From assembly GCF_019925205.1 (NCBI RefSeq), contig NC_083560.1, positions 40,160,270 through 40,224,269 on the forward strand: 64,000 bases of DNA, written 5' to 3'. The stretch is from Metopolophium dirhodum (taxonomy: Eukaryota; Arthropoda; Insecta; Hemiptera; Aphididae). This document shows, piece by piece, positions 41,210-54,084 of this stretch (position 1 is its first letter; every line of letters starts with the position of its first letter). A model generated the notes under the pieces. That model did no database searches. It was not told the origin of the DNA and was given only the letters and a program-made list of their open reading frames with translations. A program made the position numbers and the translations under genes.

Positions 41210-43784
41210 TACCTCAACATTTCATTGATAATAGTAGGTAGTGAAGAAACTACAAATTATATTAATACATAGTACTATGTGAGTTTTCTTAGGATACTCT
41301 GTTAAACCACTATTGTATAATATATTTTTTTTTTTAACCTCATGATGTTAAAATATAGTTTTTCTACACCTCGTGTGTCTAACTAATGAATCGTTTGAAT
41401 TGTTTCGAAGATAATAATGTCATTCTAGCTGTTTTGTGTAGCCATAATTCACAGAATCATTTTACAGGCGTATTCTTTTCTTTAATAATTTAAGGTTGAT
41501 AATAGTTGAGCAGCTATTGTTGCCTTTCGTCCTGCCGTGAAGGCACCCTCGACTTTATATTGTATACTTGTTGATAGCTTAACGCCTCAGTAGCTGGTAA
41601 CATGTATATTTCATTACTCAGTGAGTTATAAAAATATTTGTACGCCTTGACTTAAAATGTTCAATCCGATGTCTGGTTGGTATTCTGATAGGTTGCCGCA
41701 TTTTGAATTAATGAACGCCATTTCTTCTACACCGCCCATTAGCGTTAGTGGTCCTCCGCCCTTCGATACATGGCTGAAGCTGAGTACCGAATCAAGGTTT
41801 TCTCTTCTCTTATGCGTTAGTGTAATGATATGTAATGGTCTTGTAGTTTTTTTCCTACGTTTAAACTGCAAATAATGGGAATGCTCATTTCTGCAAGATG
41901 TTTTTCAGGACCTATGCCCGATAGCATAAGTAGCCGTTGAAAGCTTTAGCTCTGGCAGATGAAATGGGTTCAGGACAATGTGATAACAGCTCTGGGTTAC
42001 TTTTCGAAATCTAATTATCCAGTCCCAAATAGCTACTCTTTTTCCTTATTGAAATTGTGTAATAGTTTAGCCTCTTCGGCAAACTCAAATGCCAACTTCT
42101 GCACTTCATAGGTTGTTGGTCCAAAAAACTTTAATTCTAAGTTTAATATGGGTATCAACTAATTTTTTTCCTACAACAGTTGACAAAATACTTCCTCATA
42201 CAAGTAATAGTAATTTATCAAATTTAAAATTTAATAATTATTTTGTAGTTAAAATTTATAAAATGTTCAACTTTCATATCTAAGGATTGAAAGTTTAAAA
42301 CAATGCTACTATTTCGCACAAGCACAATATTTCTTAATAATAAATAGAAACAGTCAGTTTCATAATATGAAGACAAATTATAATAATAATAAAAATCAGA
42401 CATTGATTTATAATATTATAAATATAAAATATATATCATAATATATTATTATAAGGTTTCTTCCATTTTCATGTTTGAAATATAACTTTTTCAACCAATA
42501 AAATATAATATTCATGATGGCCCATACGATTTGATACTAAGGGCCGTTCTTACAATGTCCCGTAAAGTGTCGGTTAACGCTAATCAACTGATAACAGATT
42601 TTATTACCGGCAGAATTCGGCCGGTTAAGTGTCGGTTAACTTTAACCGGATATCGTAAGAAAGGCCCTAAATGTTTTTCTATTAATATATCGTATTAAGT
42701 TATTAAAAAAATTATATATTTATAATGTAAAATACATATGTAACAAATTAGTGCAGTGCGGAATTTGTGACAAGCAATATAGACGCACCTTTGAACGAGA
42801 GTTATCTCCTCGTTGTTGGTGGTCTGATAACAGTCATAGCCATTATTCTCCTGGCTAACAGAAGTAACTGCAGTTGAGCACTGTGTGTAAGTCTAAATCA
42901 TATTTGAAATTAAAAAAAAAATAGAATTATTACAACACTAAAGAATTGGGACAATCATAATATTTTCGATATTCATATCAGTTATGGTTAATCACGTCTT
43001 ATTATTTAAACATAATTAATAATACATAGGTACAGTGTTAAATTCATCATCGATGTACTGAAGGGAATTTGGATATTTGGGGGTGTCTATTGTCTTATAT
43101 GCGTAGTTCATCATCCAAATGATAGTCACCAAAACAGGCGGGAAGCTATAAATTACGTTTAGAATATTTTCTGATTGGTTTACGTATACAATATAACGCA
43201 ATTACAAATTTCATCAAAAAAATGACATATGACAAAATAGTGGAGAATTTGTAGCTTTTCAAAGTACAAGGTGCAACAGAAACAAAAGCTAGCACTTCAC
43301 TAGCGGTAATTGCTTCAGCATTAGTTGTAAAAATCCATACGTGTATTTCTACGTAAGTTCGACCAACAAATAATCAACACATCATCAACGTAGAATAAAC
43401 GTAACTTTATCACGAAAAATGTACGAATATGAATATACTATCTTCTTCAATATATTATATTATACCATTGTTACGAATAATGACTACGTATACATACACC
43501 AAAGTTATCCTTATTATAAACGTAGATTATACGTGCTATGTGTACTAGAATATATTCTGCTAGACGGTAATTGGGGTACGTCATCCGCCGGCCCAATGGT
43601 TTTTTCTATAAGTTCCCCACATCGTTTGCGTATAATATCTAGTAAAAAACGTCTGATAAAAACATTTTTATTTCTTAAATTTTTTGGTTATTTATTTTGA
43701 AGTAATATTTTTGTAAGCTTGGTCATTTAAATTCTTTTTAATCTTAATTTTGTTTCTATTTTTTTTTAAATCCCATTCAAATCA
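41210..43784 (+). repeat. Array copy 17 (2575 bp), B-type of dimer
   Basis: GMC relic 41626-41942, pogo relic 41936-42171, MITE 42541-42667. It carries 'aaaccactatt' near 41306 together with 'ctactcttttt', as do copies 19 and 22. Confidence 0.97.
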
Positions 43785-46359
43785 TACCTCAACATTTCAT
43801 TGATAATAGTAGGTAGTGAAGAAACTACAAATTATATTAATACATAGTACTATGTGAGTTTTCTTAGGATACTCTGTTAAACCTCTATTGTATAATATAT
43901 TTTTTTTTTTAACCTCATGATGTTAAAATATAGTTTTTCTACACCTCGTGTGTCTAACTAATGAATCGTTTGAATTGTTTCGAAGATAATAATGTCATTC
44001 TAGCTGTTTTGTGTAGCCATAATTCACAGAATCATTTTACAGGCGTATTCTTTTCTTTAATAATTTAAGGTTGATAATAGTTGAGCAGCTATTGTTGCCT
44101 TTCGTCCTGCCGTGAAGGCACCCTCGACTTTATATTGTATACTTGTTGATAGCTTAACGCCTCAGTAGCTGGTAACATGTATATTTCATTACTCAGTGAG
44201 TTATAAAAATATTTGTACGCCTTGACTTAAAATGTTCAATCCGATGTCTGGTTGGTATTCTGATAGGTTGCCGCATTTTGAATTAATGAACGCCATTTCT
44301 TCTACACCGCCCATTAGCGTTAGTGGTCCTCCGCCCTTCGATACATGGCTGAAGCTGAGTACCGAATCAAGGTTTTCTCTTCTCTTATGCGTTAGTGTAA
44401 TGATATGTAATGGTCTTGTAGTTTTTTTCCTACGTTTAAACTGCAAATAATGGGAATGCTCATTTCTGCAAGATGTTTTTCAGGACCTATGCCCGATAGC
44501 ATAAGTAGCCGTTGAAAGCTTTAGCTCTGGCAGATGAAATGGGTTCAGGACAATGTGATAACAGCTCTGGGTTACTTTTCGAAATCTAATTATCCAGTCC
44601 CAAATAGCTACTTTTTTTCCTTATTGAAATTGTGTAATAGTTTAGCCTCTTCGGCAAACTCAAATGCCAACTTCTGCACTTCATAGGTTGTTGGTCCAAA
44701 AAACTTTAATTCTAAGTTTAATATGGGTATCAACTAATTTTTTTCCTACAACAGTTGACAAAATACTTCCTCATACAAGTAATAGTAATTTATCAAATTT
44801 AAAATTTAATAATTATTTTGTAGTTAAAATTTATAAAATGTTCAACTTTCATATCTAAGGATTGAAAGTTTAAAACAATGCTACTATTTCGCACAAGCAC
44901 AATATTTCTTAATAATAAATAGAAACAGTCAGTTTCATAATATGAAGACAAATTATAATAATAATAAAAATCAGACATTGATTTATAATATTATAAATAT
45001 AAAATATATATCATAATATATTATTATAAGGTTTCTTCCATTTTCATGTTTGAAATATAACTTTTTCAACCAATAAAATATAATATTCATGATGGCCCAT
45101 ACGATTTGATACTAAGGGCCGTTCTTACAATGTCCCGTAAAGTGTCGGTTAACGCTAATCAACTGATAACAGATTTTATTACCGGCAGAATTCGGCCGGT
45201 TAAGTGTCGGTTAACTTTAACCGGATATCGTAAGAAAGGCCCTAAATGTTTTTCTATTAATATATCGTATTAAGTTATTAAAAAAATTATATATTTATAA
45301 TGTAAAATACATATGTAACAAATTAGTGCAGTGCGGAATTTGTGACAAGCAATATAGACGCACCTTTGAACGAGAGTTATCTCCTCGTTGTTGGTGGTCT
45401 GATAACAGTCATAGCCATTATTCTCCTGGCTAACAGAAGTAACTGCAGTTGAGCACTGTGTGTAAGTCTAAATCATATTTGAAATTAAAAAAAAAATAGA
45501 ATTATTACAACACTAAAGAATTGGGACAATCATAATATTTTCGATATTCATATCAGTTATGGTTAATCACGTCTTATTATTTAAACATAATTAATAATAC
45601 ATAGGTACAGTGTTAAATTCATCATCGATGTACTGAAGGGAATTTGGATATTTGGGGGTGTCTATTGTCTTATATGCGTAGTTCATCATCCAAATGATAG
45701 TCACCAAAACAGGCGGGAAGCTATAAATTGCGTTTAGAATATTTTCTGATTGGTTTACGTATACAATATAACGCAATTACAAATTTCATCAAAAAAATGA
45801 CATATGACAAAATAGTGGAGAATTTGTAGCTTTTCAAAGTACAAGGTGCAACAGAAACAAAAGCTAGCACTTCACTAGCGGTAATTGCTTCAGCATTAGT
45901 TGTAAAAATCCATACGTGTATTTCTACGTAAGTTCGACCAACAAATAATCAACACATCATCAACGTAGAATAAACGTAACTTTATCACGAAAAATGTACG
46001 AATATGAATATACTATCTTCTTCAATATATTATATTATACCATTGTTACGAATAATGACTACGTATACATACACCAAAGTTATCCTTATTATAAACGTAG
46101 ATTATACGTGCTATGTGTACTAGAATATATTCTGCTAGACGGTAATTGGGGTACGTCATCCGCCGGCCCAATGGTTTTTTCTATAAGTTCCCCACATCGT
46201 TTGCGTATAATATCTAGTAAAAAACGTCTGATAAAAACATTTTTATTTCTTAAATTTTTTGGTTATTTATTTTGAAGTAATATTTTTGTAAGCTTGGTCA
46301 TTTAAATTCTTTTTAATCTTAATTTTGTTTCTATTTTTTTTTAAATCCCATTCAAATCA
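43785..46359 (+). repeat. Array copy 18 (2575 bp), A'-type of dimer
   Basis: GMC relic 44201-44517, pogo relic 44511-44746, MITE 45116-45242. It has 'attgcgttt' but keeps 'ggggg', an intermediate A type also seen in copies 20, 22 and 23. Confidence 0.97.
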
Positions 46360-48933
46360 TACCTCAACATTTCATTGATAATAGTAGGTAGTGAAGAAAC
46401 TACAAATTATATTAATACATAGTACTATGTGAGTTTTCTTAGGATACTCTGTTAAACCACTATTGTATAATATATTTTTTTTTTTAACCTCATGATGTTA
46501 AAATATAGTTTTTCTACACCTCGTGTGTCTAACTAATGAATCGTTTGAATTGTTTCGAAGATAATAATGTCATTCTAGCTGTTTTGTGTAGCCATAATTC
46601 ACAGAATCATTTTACAGGCGTATTCTTTTCTTTAATAATTTAAGGTTGATAATAGTTGAGCAGCTATTGTTGCCTTTCGTCCTGCCGTGAAGGCACCCTC
46701 GACTTTATATTGTATACTTGTTGATAGCTTAACGCCTCAGTAGCTGGTAACATGTATATTTCATTACTCAGTGAGTTATAAAAATATTTGTACGCCTTGA
46801 CTTAAAATGTTCAATCCGATGTCTGGTTGGTATTCTGATAGGTTGCCGCATTTTGAATTAATGAACGCCATTTCTTCTACACCGCCCATTAGCGTTAGTG
46901 GTCCTCCGCCCTTCGATACATGGCTGAAGCTGAGTACCGAATCAAGGTTTTCTCTTCTCTTATGCGTTAGTGTAATGATATGTAATGGTCTTGTAGTTTT
47001 TTTCCTACGTTTAAACTGCAAATAATGGGAATGCTCATTTCTGCAAGATGTTTTTCAGGACCTATGCCCGATAGCATAAGTAGCCGTTGAAAGCTTTAGC
47101 TCTGGCAGATGAAATGGGTTCAGGACAATGTGATAACAGCTCTGGGTTACTTTTCGAAATCTAATTATCCAGTCCCAAATAGCTACTCTTTTTCCTTATT
47201 GAAATTGTGTAATAGTTTAGCCTCTTCGGCAAACTCAAATGCCAACTTCTGCACTTCATAGGTTGTTGGTCCAAAAAACTTTAATTCTAAGTTTAATATG
47301 GGTATCAACTAATTTTTTTCCTACAACAGTTGACAAAATACTTCCTCATACAAGTAATAGTAATTTATCAAATTTAAAATTTAATAATTATTTTGTAGTT
47401 AAAATTTATAAAATGTTCAACTTTCATATCTAAGGATTGAAAGTTTAAAACAATGCTACTATTTCGCACAAGCACAATATTTCTTAATAATAAATAGAAA
47501 CAGTCAGTTTCATAATATGAAGACAAATTATAATAATAATAAAAATCAGACATTGATTTATAATATTATAAATATAAAATATATATCATAATATATTATT
47601 ATAAGGTTTCTTCCATTTTCATGTTTGAAATATAACTTTTTCAACCAATAAAATATAATATTCATGATGGCCCATACGATTTGATACTAAGGGCCGTTCT
47701 TACAATGTCCCGTAAAGTGTCGGTTAACGCTAATCAACTGATAACAGATTTTATTACCGGCAGAATTCGGCCGGTTAAGTGTCGGTTAACTTTAACCGGA
47801 TATCGTAAGAAAGGCCCTAAATGTTTTTCTATTAATATATCGTATTAAGTTATTAAAAAAATTATATATTTATAATGTAAAATACATATGTAACAAATTA
47901 GTGCAGTGCGGAATTTGTGACAAGCAATATAGACGCACCTTTGAACGAGAGTTATCTCCTCGTTGTTGGTGGTCTGATAACAGTCATAGCCATTATTCTC
48001 CTGGCTAACAGAAGTAACTGCAGTTGAGCACTGTGTGTAAGTCTAAATCATATTTGAAATTAAAAAAAAAATAGAATTATTACAACACTAAAGAATTGGG
48101 ACAATCATAATATTTTCGATATTCATATCAGTTATGGTTAATCACGTCTTATTATTTAAACATAATTAATAATACATAGGTACAGTGTTAAATTCATCAT
48201 CGATGTACTGAAGGGAATTTGGATATTTGGGGGTGTCTATTGTCTTATATGCGTAGTTCATCATCCAAATGATAGTCACCAAAACAGGCGGGAAGCTATA
48301 AATTACGTTTAGAATATTTTCTGATTGGTTTACGTATACAATATAACGCAATTACAAATTTCATCAAAAAATGACATATGACAAAATAGTGGAGAATTTG
48401 TAGCTTTTCAAAGTACAAGGTGCAACAGAAACAAAAGCTAGCACTTCACTAGCGGTAATTGCTTCAGCATTAGTTGTAAAAATCCATACGTGTATTTCTA
48501 CGTAAGTTCGACCAACAAATAATCAACACATCATCAACGTAGAATAAACGTAACTTTATCACGAAAACTGTACGAATATGAATATACTATCTTCTTCAAT
48601 ATATTATATTATACCATTGTTACGAATAATGACTACGTATACATACACCAAAGTTATCCTTATTATAAACGTAGATTATACGTGCTATGTGTACTAGAAT
48701 ATATTCTGCTAGACGGTAATTGGGGTACGTCATCCGCCGGCCCAATGGTTTTTTCTATAAGTTCCCCACATCGTTTGCGTATAATATCTAGTAAAAAACG
48801 TCTGATAAAAACATTTTTATTTCTTAAATTTTTTGGTTATTTATTTTGAAGTAATATTTTTGTAAGCTTGGTCATTTAAATTCTTTTTAATCTTAATTTT
48901 GTTTCTATTTTTTTTTAAATCCCATTCAAATCA
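46360..48933 (+). repeat. Array copy 19 (2574 bp), B-type of dimer
   Basis: GMC relic 46776-47092, pogo relic 47086-47321, MITE 47691-47817. It carries 'aaaccactatt' and 'ctactcttttt'. It has lost one A in the run near 48366. An A-to-C change at 48568 removes the ATG that opens a 93-codon frame in other copies. Confidence 0.97.
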
Positions 48934-51508
48934 TACCTCAACATTTCATTGATAATAGTAGGTAGTGAAGAAACTACAAATTATATTAATACATAGTACT
49001 ATGTGAGTTTTCTTAGGATACTCTGTTAAACCTCTATTGTATAATATATTTTTTTTTTTAACCTCATGATGTTAAAATATAGTTTTTCTACACCTCGTGT
49101 GTCTAACTAATGAATCGTTTGAATTGTTTCGAAGATAATAATGTCATTCTAGCTGTTTTGTGTAGCCATAATTCACAGAATCATTTTACAGGCGTATTCT
49201 TTTCTTTAATAATTTAAGGTTGATAATAGTTGAGCAGCTATTGTTGCCTTTCGTCCTGCCGTGAAGGCACCCTCGACTTTATATTGTATACTTGTTGATA
49301 GCTTAACGCCTCAGTAGCTGGTAACATGTATATTTCATTACTCAGTGAGTTATAAAAATATTTGTACGCCTTGACTTAAAATGTTCAATCCGATGTCTGG
49401 TTGGTATTCTGATAGGTTGCCGCATTTTGAATTAATGAACGCCATTTCTTCTACACCGCCCATTAGCGTTAGTGGTCCTCCGCCCTTCGATACATGGCTG
49501 AAGCTGAGTACCGAATCAAGGTTTTCTCTTCTCTTATGCGTTAGTGTAATGATATGTAATGGTCTTGTAGTTTTTTTCCTACGTTTAAACTGCAAATAAT
49601 GGGAATGCTCATTTCTGCAAGATGTTTTTCAGGACCTATGCCCGATAGCATAAGTAGCCGTTGAAAGCTTTAGCTCTGGCAGATGAAATGGGTTCAGGAC
49701 AATGTGATAACAGCTCTGGGTTACTTTTCGAAATCTAATTATCCAGTCCCAAATAGCTACTTTTTTTCCTTATTGAAATTGTGTAATAGTTTAGCCTCTT
49801 CGGCAAACTCAAATGCCAACTTCTGCACTTCATAGGTTGTTGGTCCAAAAAACTTTAATTCTAAGTTTAATATGGGTATCAACTAATTTTTTTCCTACAA
49901 CAGTTGACAAAATACTTCCTCATACAAGTAATAGTAATTTATCAAATTTAAAATTTAATAATTATTTTGTAGTTAAAATTTATAAAATGTTCAACTTTCA
50001 TATCTAAGGATTGAAAGTTTAAAACAATGCTACTATTTCGCACAAGCACAATATTTCTTAATAATAAATAGAAACAGTCAGTTTCATAATATGAAGACAA
50101 ATTATAATAATAATAAAAATCAGACATTGATTTATAATATTATAAATATAAAATATATATCATAATATATTATTATAAGGTTTCTTCCATTTTCATGTTT
50201 GAAATATAACTTTTTCAACCAATAAAATATAATATTCATGATGGCCCATACGATTTGATACTAAGGGCCGTTCTTACAATGTCCCGTAAAGTGTCGGTTA
50301 ACGCTAATCAACTGATAACAGATTTTATTACCGGCAGAATTCGGCCGGTTAAGTGTCGGTTAACTTTAACCGGATATCGTAAGAAAGGCCCTAAATGTTT
50401 TTCTATTAATATATCGTATTAAGTTATTAAAAAAATTATATATTTATAATGTAAAATACATATGTAACAAATTAGTGCAGTGCGGAATTTGTGACAAGCA
50501 ATATAGACGCACCTTTGAACGAGAGTTATCTCCTCGTTGTTGGTGGTCTGATAACAGTCATAGCCATTATTCTCCTGGCTAACAGAAGTAACTGCAGTTG
50601 AGCACTGTGTGTAAGTCTAAATCATATTTGAAATTAAAAAAAAAATAGAATTATTACAACACTAAAGAATTGGGACAATCATAATATTTTCGATATTCAT
50701 ATCAGTTATGGTTAATCACGTCTTATTATTTAAACATAATTAATAATACATAGGTACAGTGTTAAATTCATCATCGATGTACTGAAGGGAATTTGGATAT
50801 TTGGGGGTGTCTATTGTCTTATATGCGTAGTTCATCATCCAAATGATAGTCACCAAAACAGGCGGGAAGCTATAAATTGCGTTTAGAATATTTTCTGATT
50901 GGTTTACGTATACAATATAACGCAATTACAAATTTCATCAAAAAAATGACATATGACAAAATAGTGGAGAATTTGTAGCTTTTCAAAGTACAAGGTGCAA
51001 CAGAAACAAAAGCTAGCACTTCACTAGCGGTAATTGCTTCAGCATTAGTTGTAAAAATCCATACGTGTATTTCTACGTAAGTTCGACCAACAAATAATCA
51101 ACACATCATCAACGTAGAATAAACGTAACTTTATCACGAAAAATGTACGAATATGAATATACTATCTTCTTCAATATATTATATTATACCATTGTTACGA
51201 ATAATGACTACGTATACATACACCAAAGTTATCCTTATTATAAACGTAGATTATACGTGCTATGTGTACTAGAATATATTCTGCTAGACGGTAATTGGGG
51301 TACGTCATCCGCCGGCCCAATGGTTTTTTCTATAAGTTCCCCACATCGTTTGCGTATAATATCTAGTAAAAAACGTCTGATAAAAACATTTTTATTTCTT
51401 AAATTTTTTGGTTATTTATTTTGAAGTAATATTTTTGTAAGCTTGGTCATTTAAATTCTTTTTAATCTTAATTTTGTTTCTATTTTTTTTTAAATCCCAT
51501 TCAAATCA
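48934..51508 (+). repeat. Array copy 20 (2575 bp), A'-type
   Basis: GMC relic 49350-49666, pogo relic 49660-49895, MITE 50265-50391. It carries 'attgcgttt' with 'ggggg', as does copy 18. Confidence 0.97.
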
Positions 51509-54084
51509 TACCTCAACATTTCATTGATAATAGTAGGTAGTGAAGAAACTACAAATTATATTAATACATAGTACTATGTGAGTTTTCTTAGGATACTCTG
51601 TTAAACCTCTATTGTATAATATATTTTTTTTTTTAACCTCATGATGTTAAAATATAGTTTTTCTACACCTCGTGTGTCTAACTAATGAATCGTTTGAATT
51701 GTTTCGAAGATAATAATGTCATTCTAGCTGTTTTGTGTAGCCATAATTCACAGAATCATTTTACAGGCGTATTCTTTTCTTTAATAATTTAAGGTTGATA
51801 ATAGTTGAGCAGCTATTGTTGCCTTTCGTCCTGCCGTGAAGGCACCCTCGACTTTATATTGTATACTTGTTGATAGCTTAACGCCTCAGTAGCTGGTAAC
51901 ATGTATATTTCATTACTCAGTGAGTTATAAAAATATTTGTACGCCTTGACTTAAAATGTTCAATCCGATGTCTGGTTGGTATTCTGATAGGTTGCCGCAT
52001 TTTGAATTAATAAACGCCATTTCTTCTACACCGCCCATTAGCGTTAGTGGTCCTCCGCCCTTCGATACATGGCTGAAGCTGAGTACCGAATCAAGGTTTT
52101 CTCTTCTCTTATGCGTTAGTGTAATGATATGTAATGGTCTTGTAGTTTTTTTCCTACGTTTAAACTGCAAATAATGGGAATGCTCATTTCTGCAAGATGT
52201 TTTTCAGGACCTATGCCCGATAGCATAAGTAGCCGTTGAAAGCTTTAGCTCTGGCAGATGAAATGGGTTCAGGACAATGTGATAACAGCTCTGGGTTACT
52301 TTTCGAAATCTAATTATCCAGTCCCAAATAGCTACTTTTTTTCCTTATTGAAATTGTGTAATAGTTTAGCCTCTTCGGCAAACTCAAATGCCAACTTCTG
52401 CACTTCATAGGTTGTTGGTCCAAAAAACTTTAATTCTAAGTTTAATATGGGTATCAACTAATTTTTTTCCTACAACAGTTGACAAAATACTTCCTCATAC
52501 AAGTAATAGTAATTTATCAAATTTAAAATTTAATAATTATTTTGTAGTTAAAATTTATAAAATGTTCAACTTTCATATCTAAGGATTGAAAGTTTAAAAC
52601 AATGCTACTATTTCGCACAAGCACAATATTTCTTAATAATAAATAGAAACAGTCAGTTTCATAATATGAAGACAAATTATAATAATAATAAAAATCAGAC
52701 ATTGATTTATAATATTATAAATATAAAATATATATCATAATATATTATTATAAGGTTTCTTCCATTTTCATGTTTGAAATATAACTTTTTCAACCAATAA
52801 AATATAATATTCATGATGGCCCATACGATTTGATACTAAGGGCCGTTCTTACAATGTCCCGTAAAGTGTCGGTTAACGCTAATCAACTGATAACAGATTT
52901 TATTACCGGCAGAATTCGGCCGGTTAAGTGTCGGTTAACTTTAACCGGATATCGTAAGAAAGGCCCTAAATGTTTTTCTATTAATATATCGTATTAAGTT
53001 ATTAAAAAAATTATATATTTATAATGTAAAATACATATGTAACAAATTAGTGCAGTGCGGAATTTGTGACAAGCAATATAGACGCACCTTTGAACGAGAG
53101 TTATCTCCTCGTTGTTGGTGGTCTGATAACAGTCATAGCCATTATTCTCCTGGCTAACAGAAGTAACTGCAGTTGAGCACTGTGTGTAAGTCTAAATCAT
53201 ATTTGAAATTAAAAAAAAAAATAGAATTATTACAACACTAAAGAATTGGGACAATCATAATATTTTCGATATTCATATCAGTTATGGTTAATCACGTCTT
53301 ATTATTTAAACATAATTAATAATACATAGGTACAGTGTTAAATTCATCATCGATGTACTGAAGGGAATTTGGATATTTGGGAGTGTCTATTGTCTTATAT
53401 GCGTAGTTCATCATCCAAATGATAGTCACCAAAACAGGCGGGAAGCTATAAATTGCGTTTAGAATATTTTCTGATTGGTTTACGTATACAATATAACGCA
53501 ATTACAAATTTCATCAAAAAAATGACATATGACAAAATAGTGGAGAATTTGTAGCTTTTCAAAGTACAAGGTGCAACAGAAACAAAAGCTAGCACTTCAC
53601 TAGCGGTAATTGCTTCAGCATTAGTTGTAAAAATCCATACGTGTATTTCTACGTAAGTTCGACCAACAAATAATCAACACATCATCAACGTAGAATAAAC
53701 GTAACTTTATCACGAAAAATGTACGAATATGAATATACTATCTTCTTCAATATATTATATTATACCATTGTTACGAATAATGACTACGTATACATACACC
53801 AAAGTTATCCTTATTATAAACGTAGATTATACGTGCTATGTGTACTAGAATATATTCTGCTAGACGGTAATTGGGGTACGTCATCCGCCGGCCCAATGGT
53901 TTTTTCTATAAGTTCCCCACATCGTTTGCGTATAATATCTAGTAAAAAACGTCTGATAAAAACATTTTTATTTCTTAAATTTTTTGGTTATTTATTTTGA
54001 AGTAATATTTTTGTAAGCTTGGTCATTTAAATTCTTTTTAATCTTAATTTTGTTTCTATTTTTTTTTAAATCCCATTCAAATCA
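51509..54084 (+). repeat. Array copy 21 (2576 bp), A-type like copy 16
   Basis: GMC relic 51925-52241, pogo relic 52235-52470, MITE 52840-52966. It shares 'gggag', 'attgcgttt' and 'attaataaac' with copy 16. It breaks the strict alternation because copy 20 is also A-like. Confidence 0.97.
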
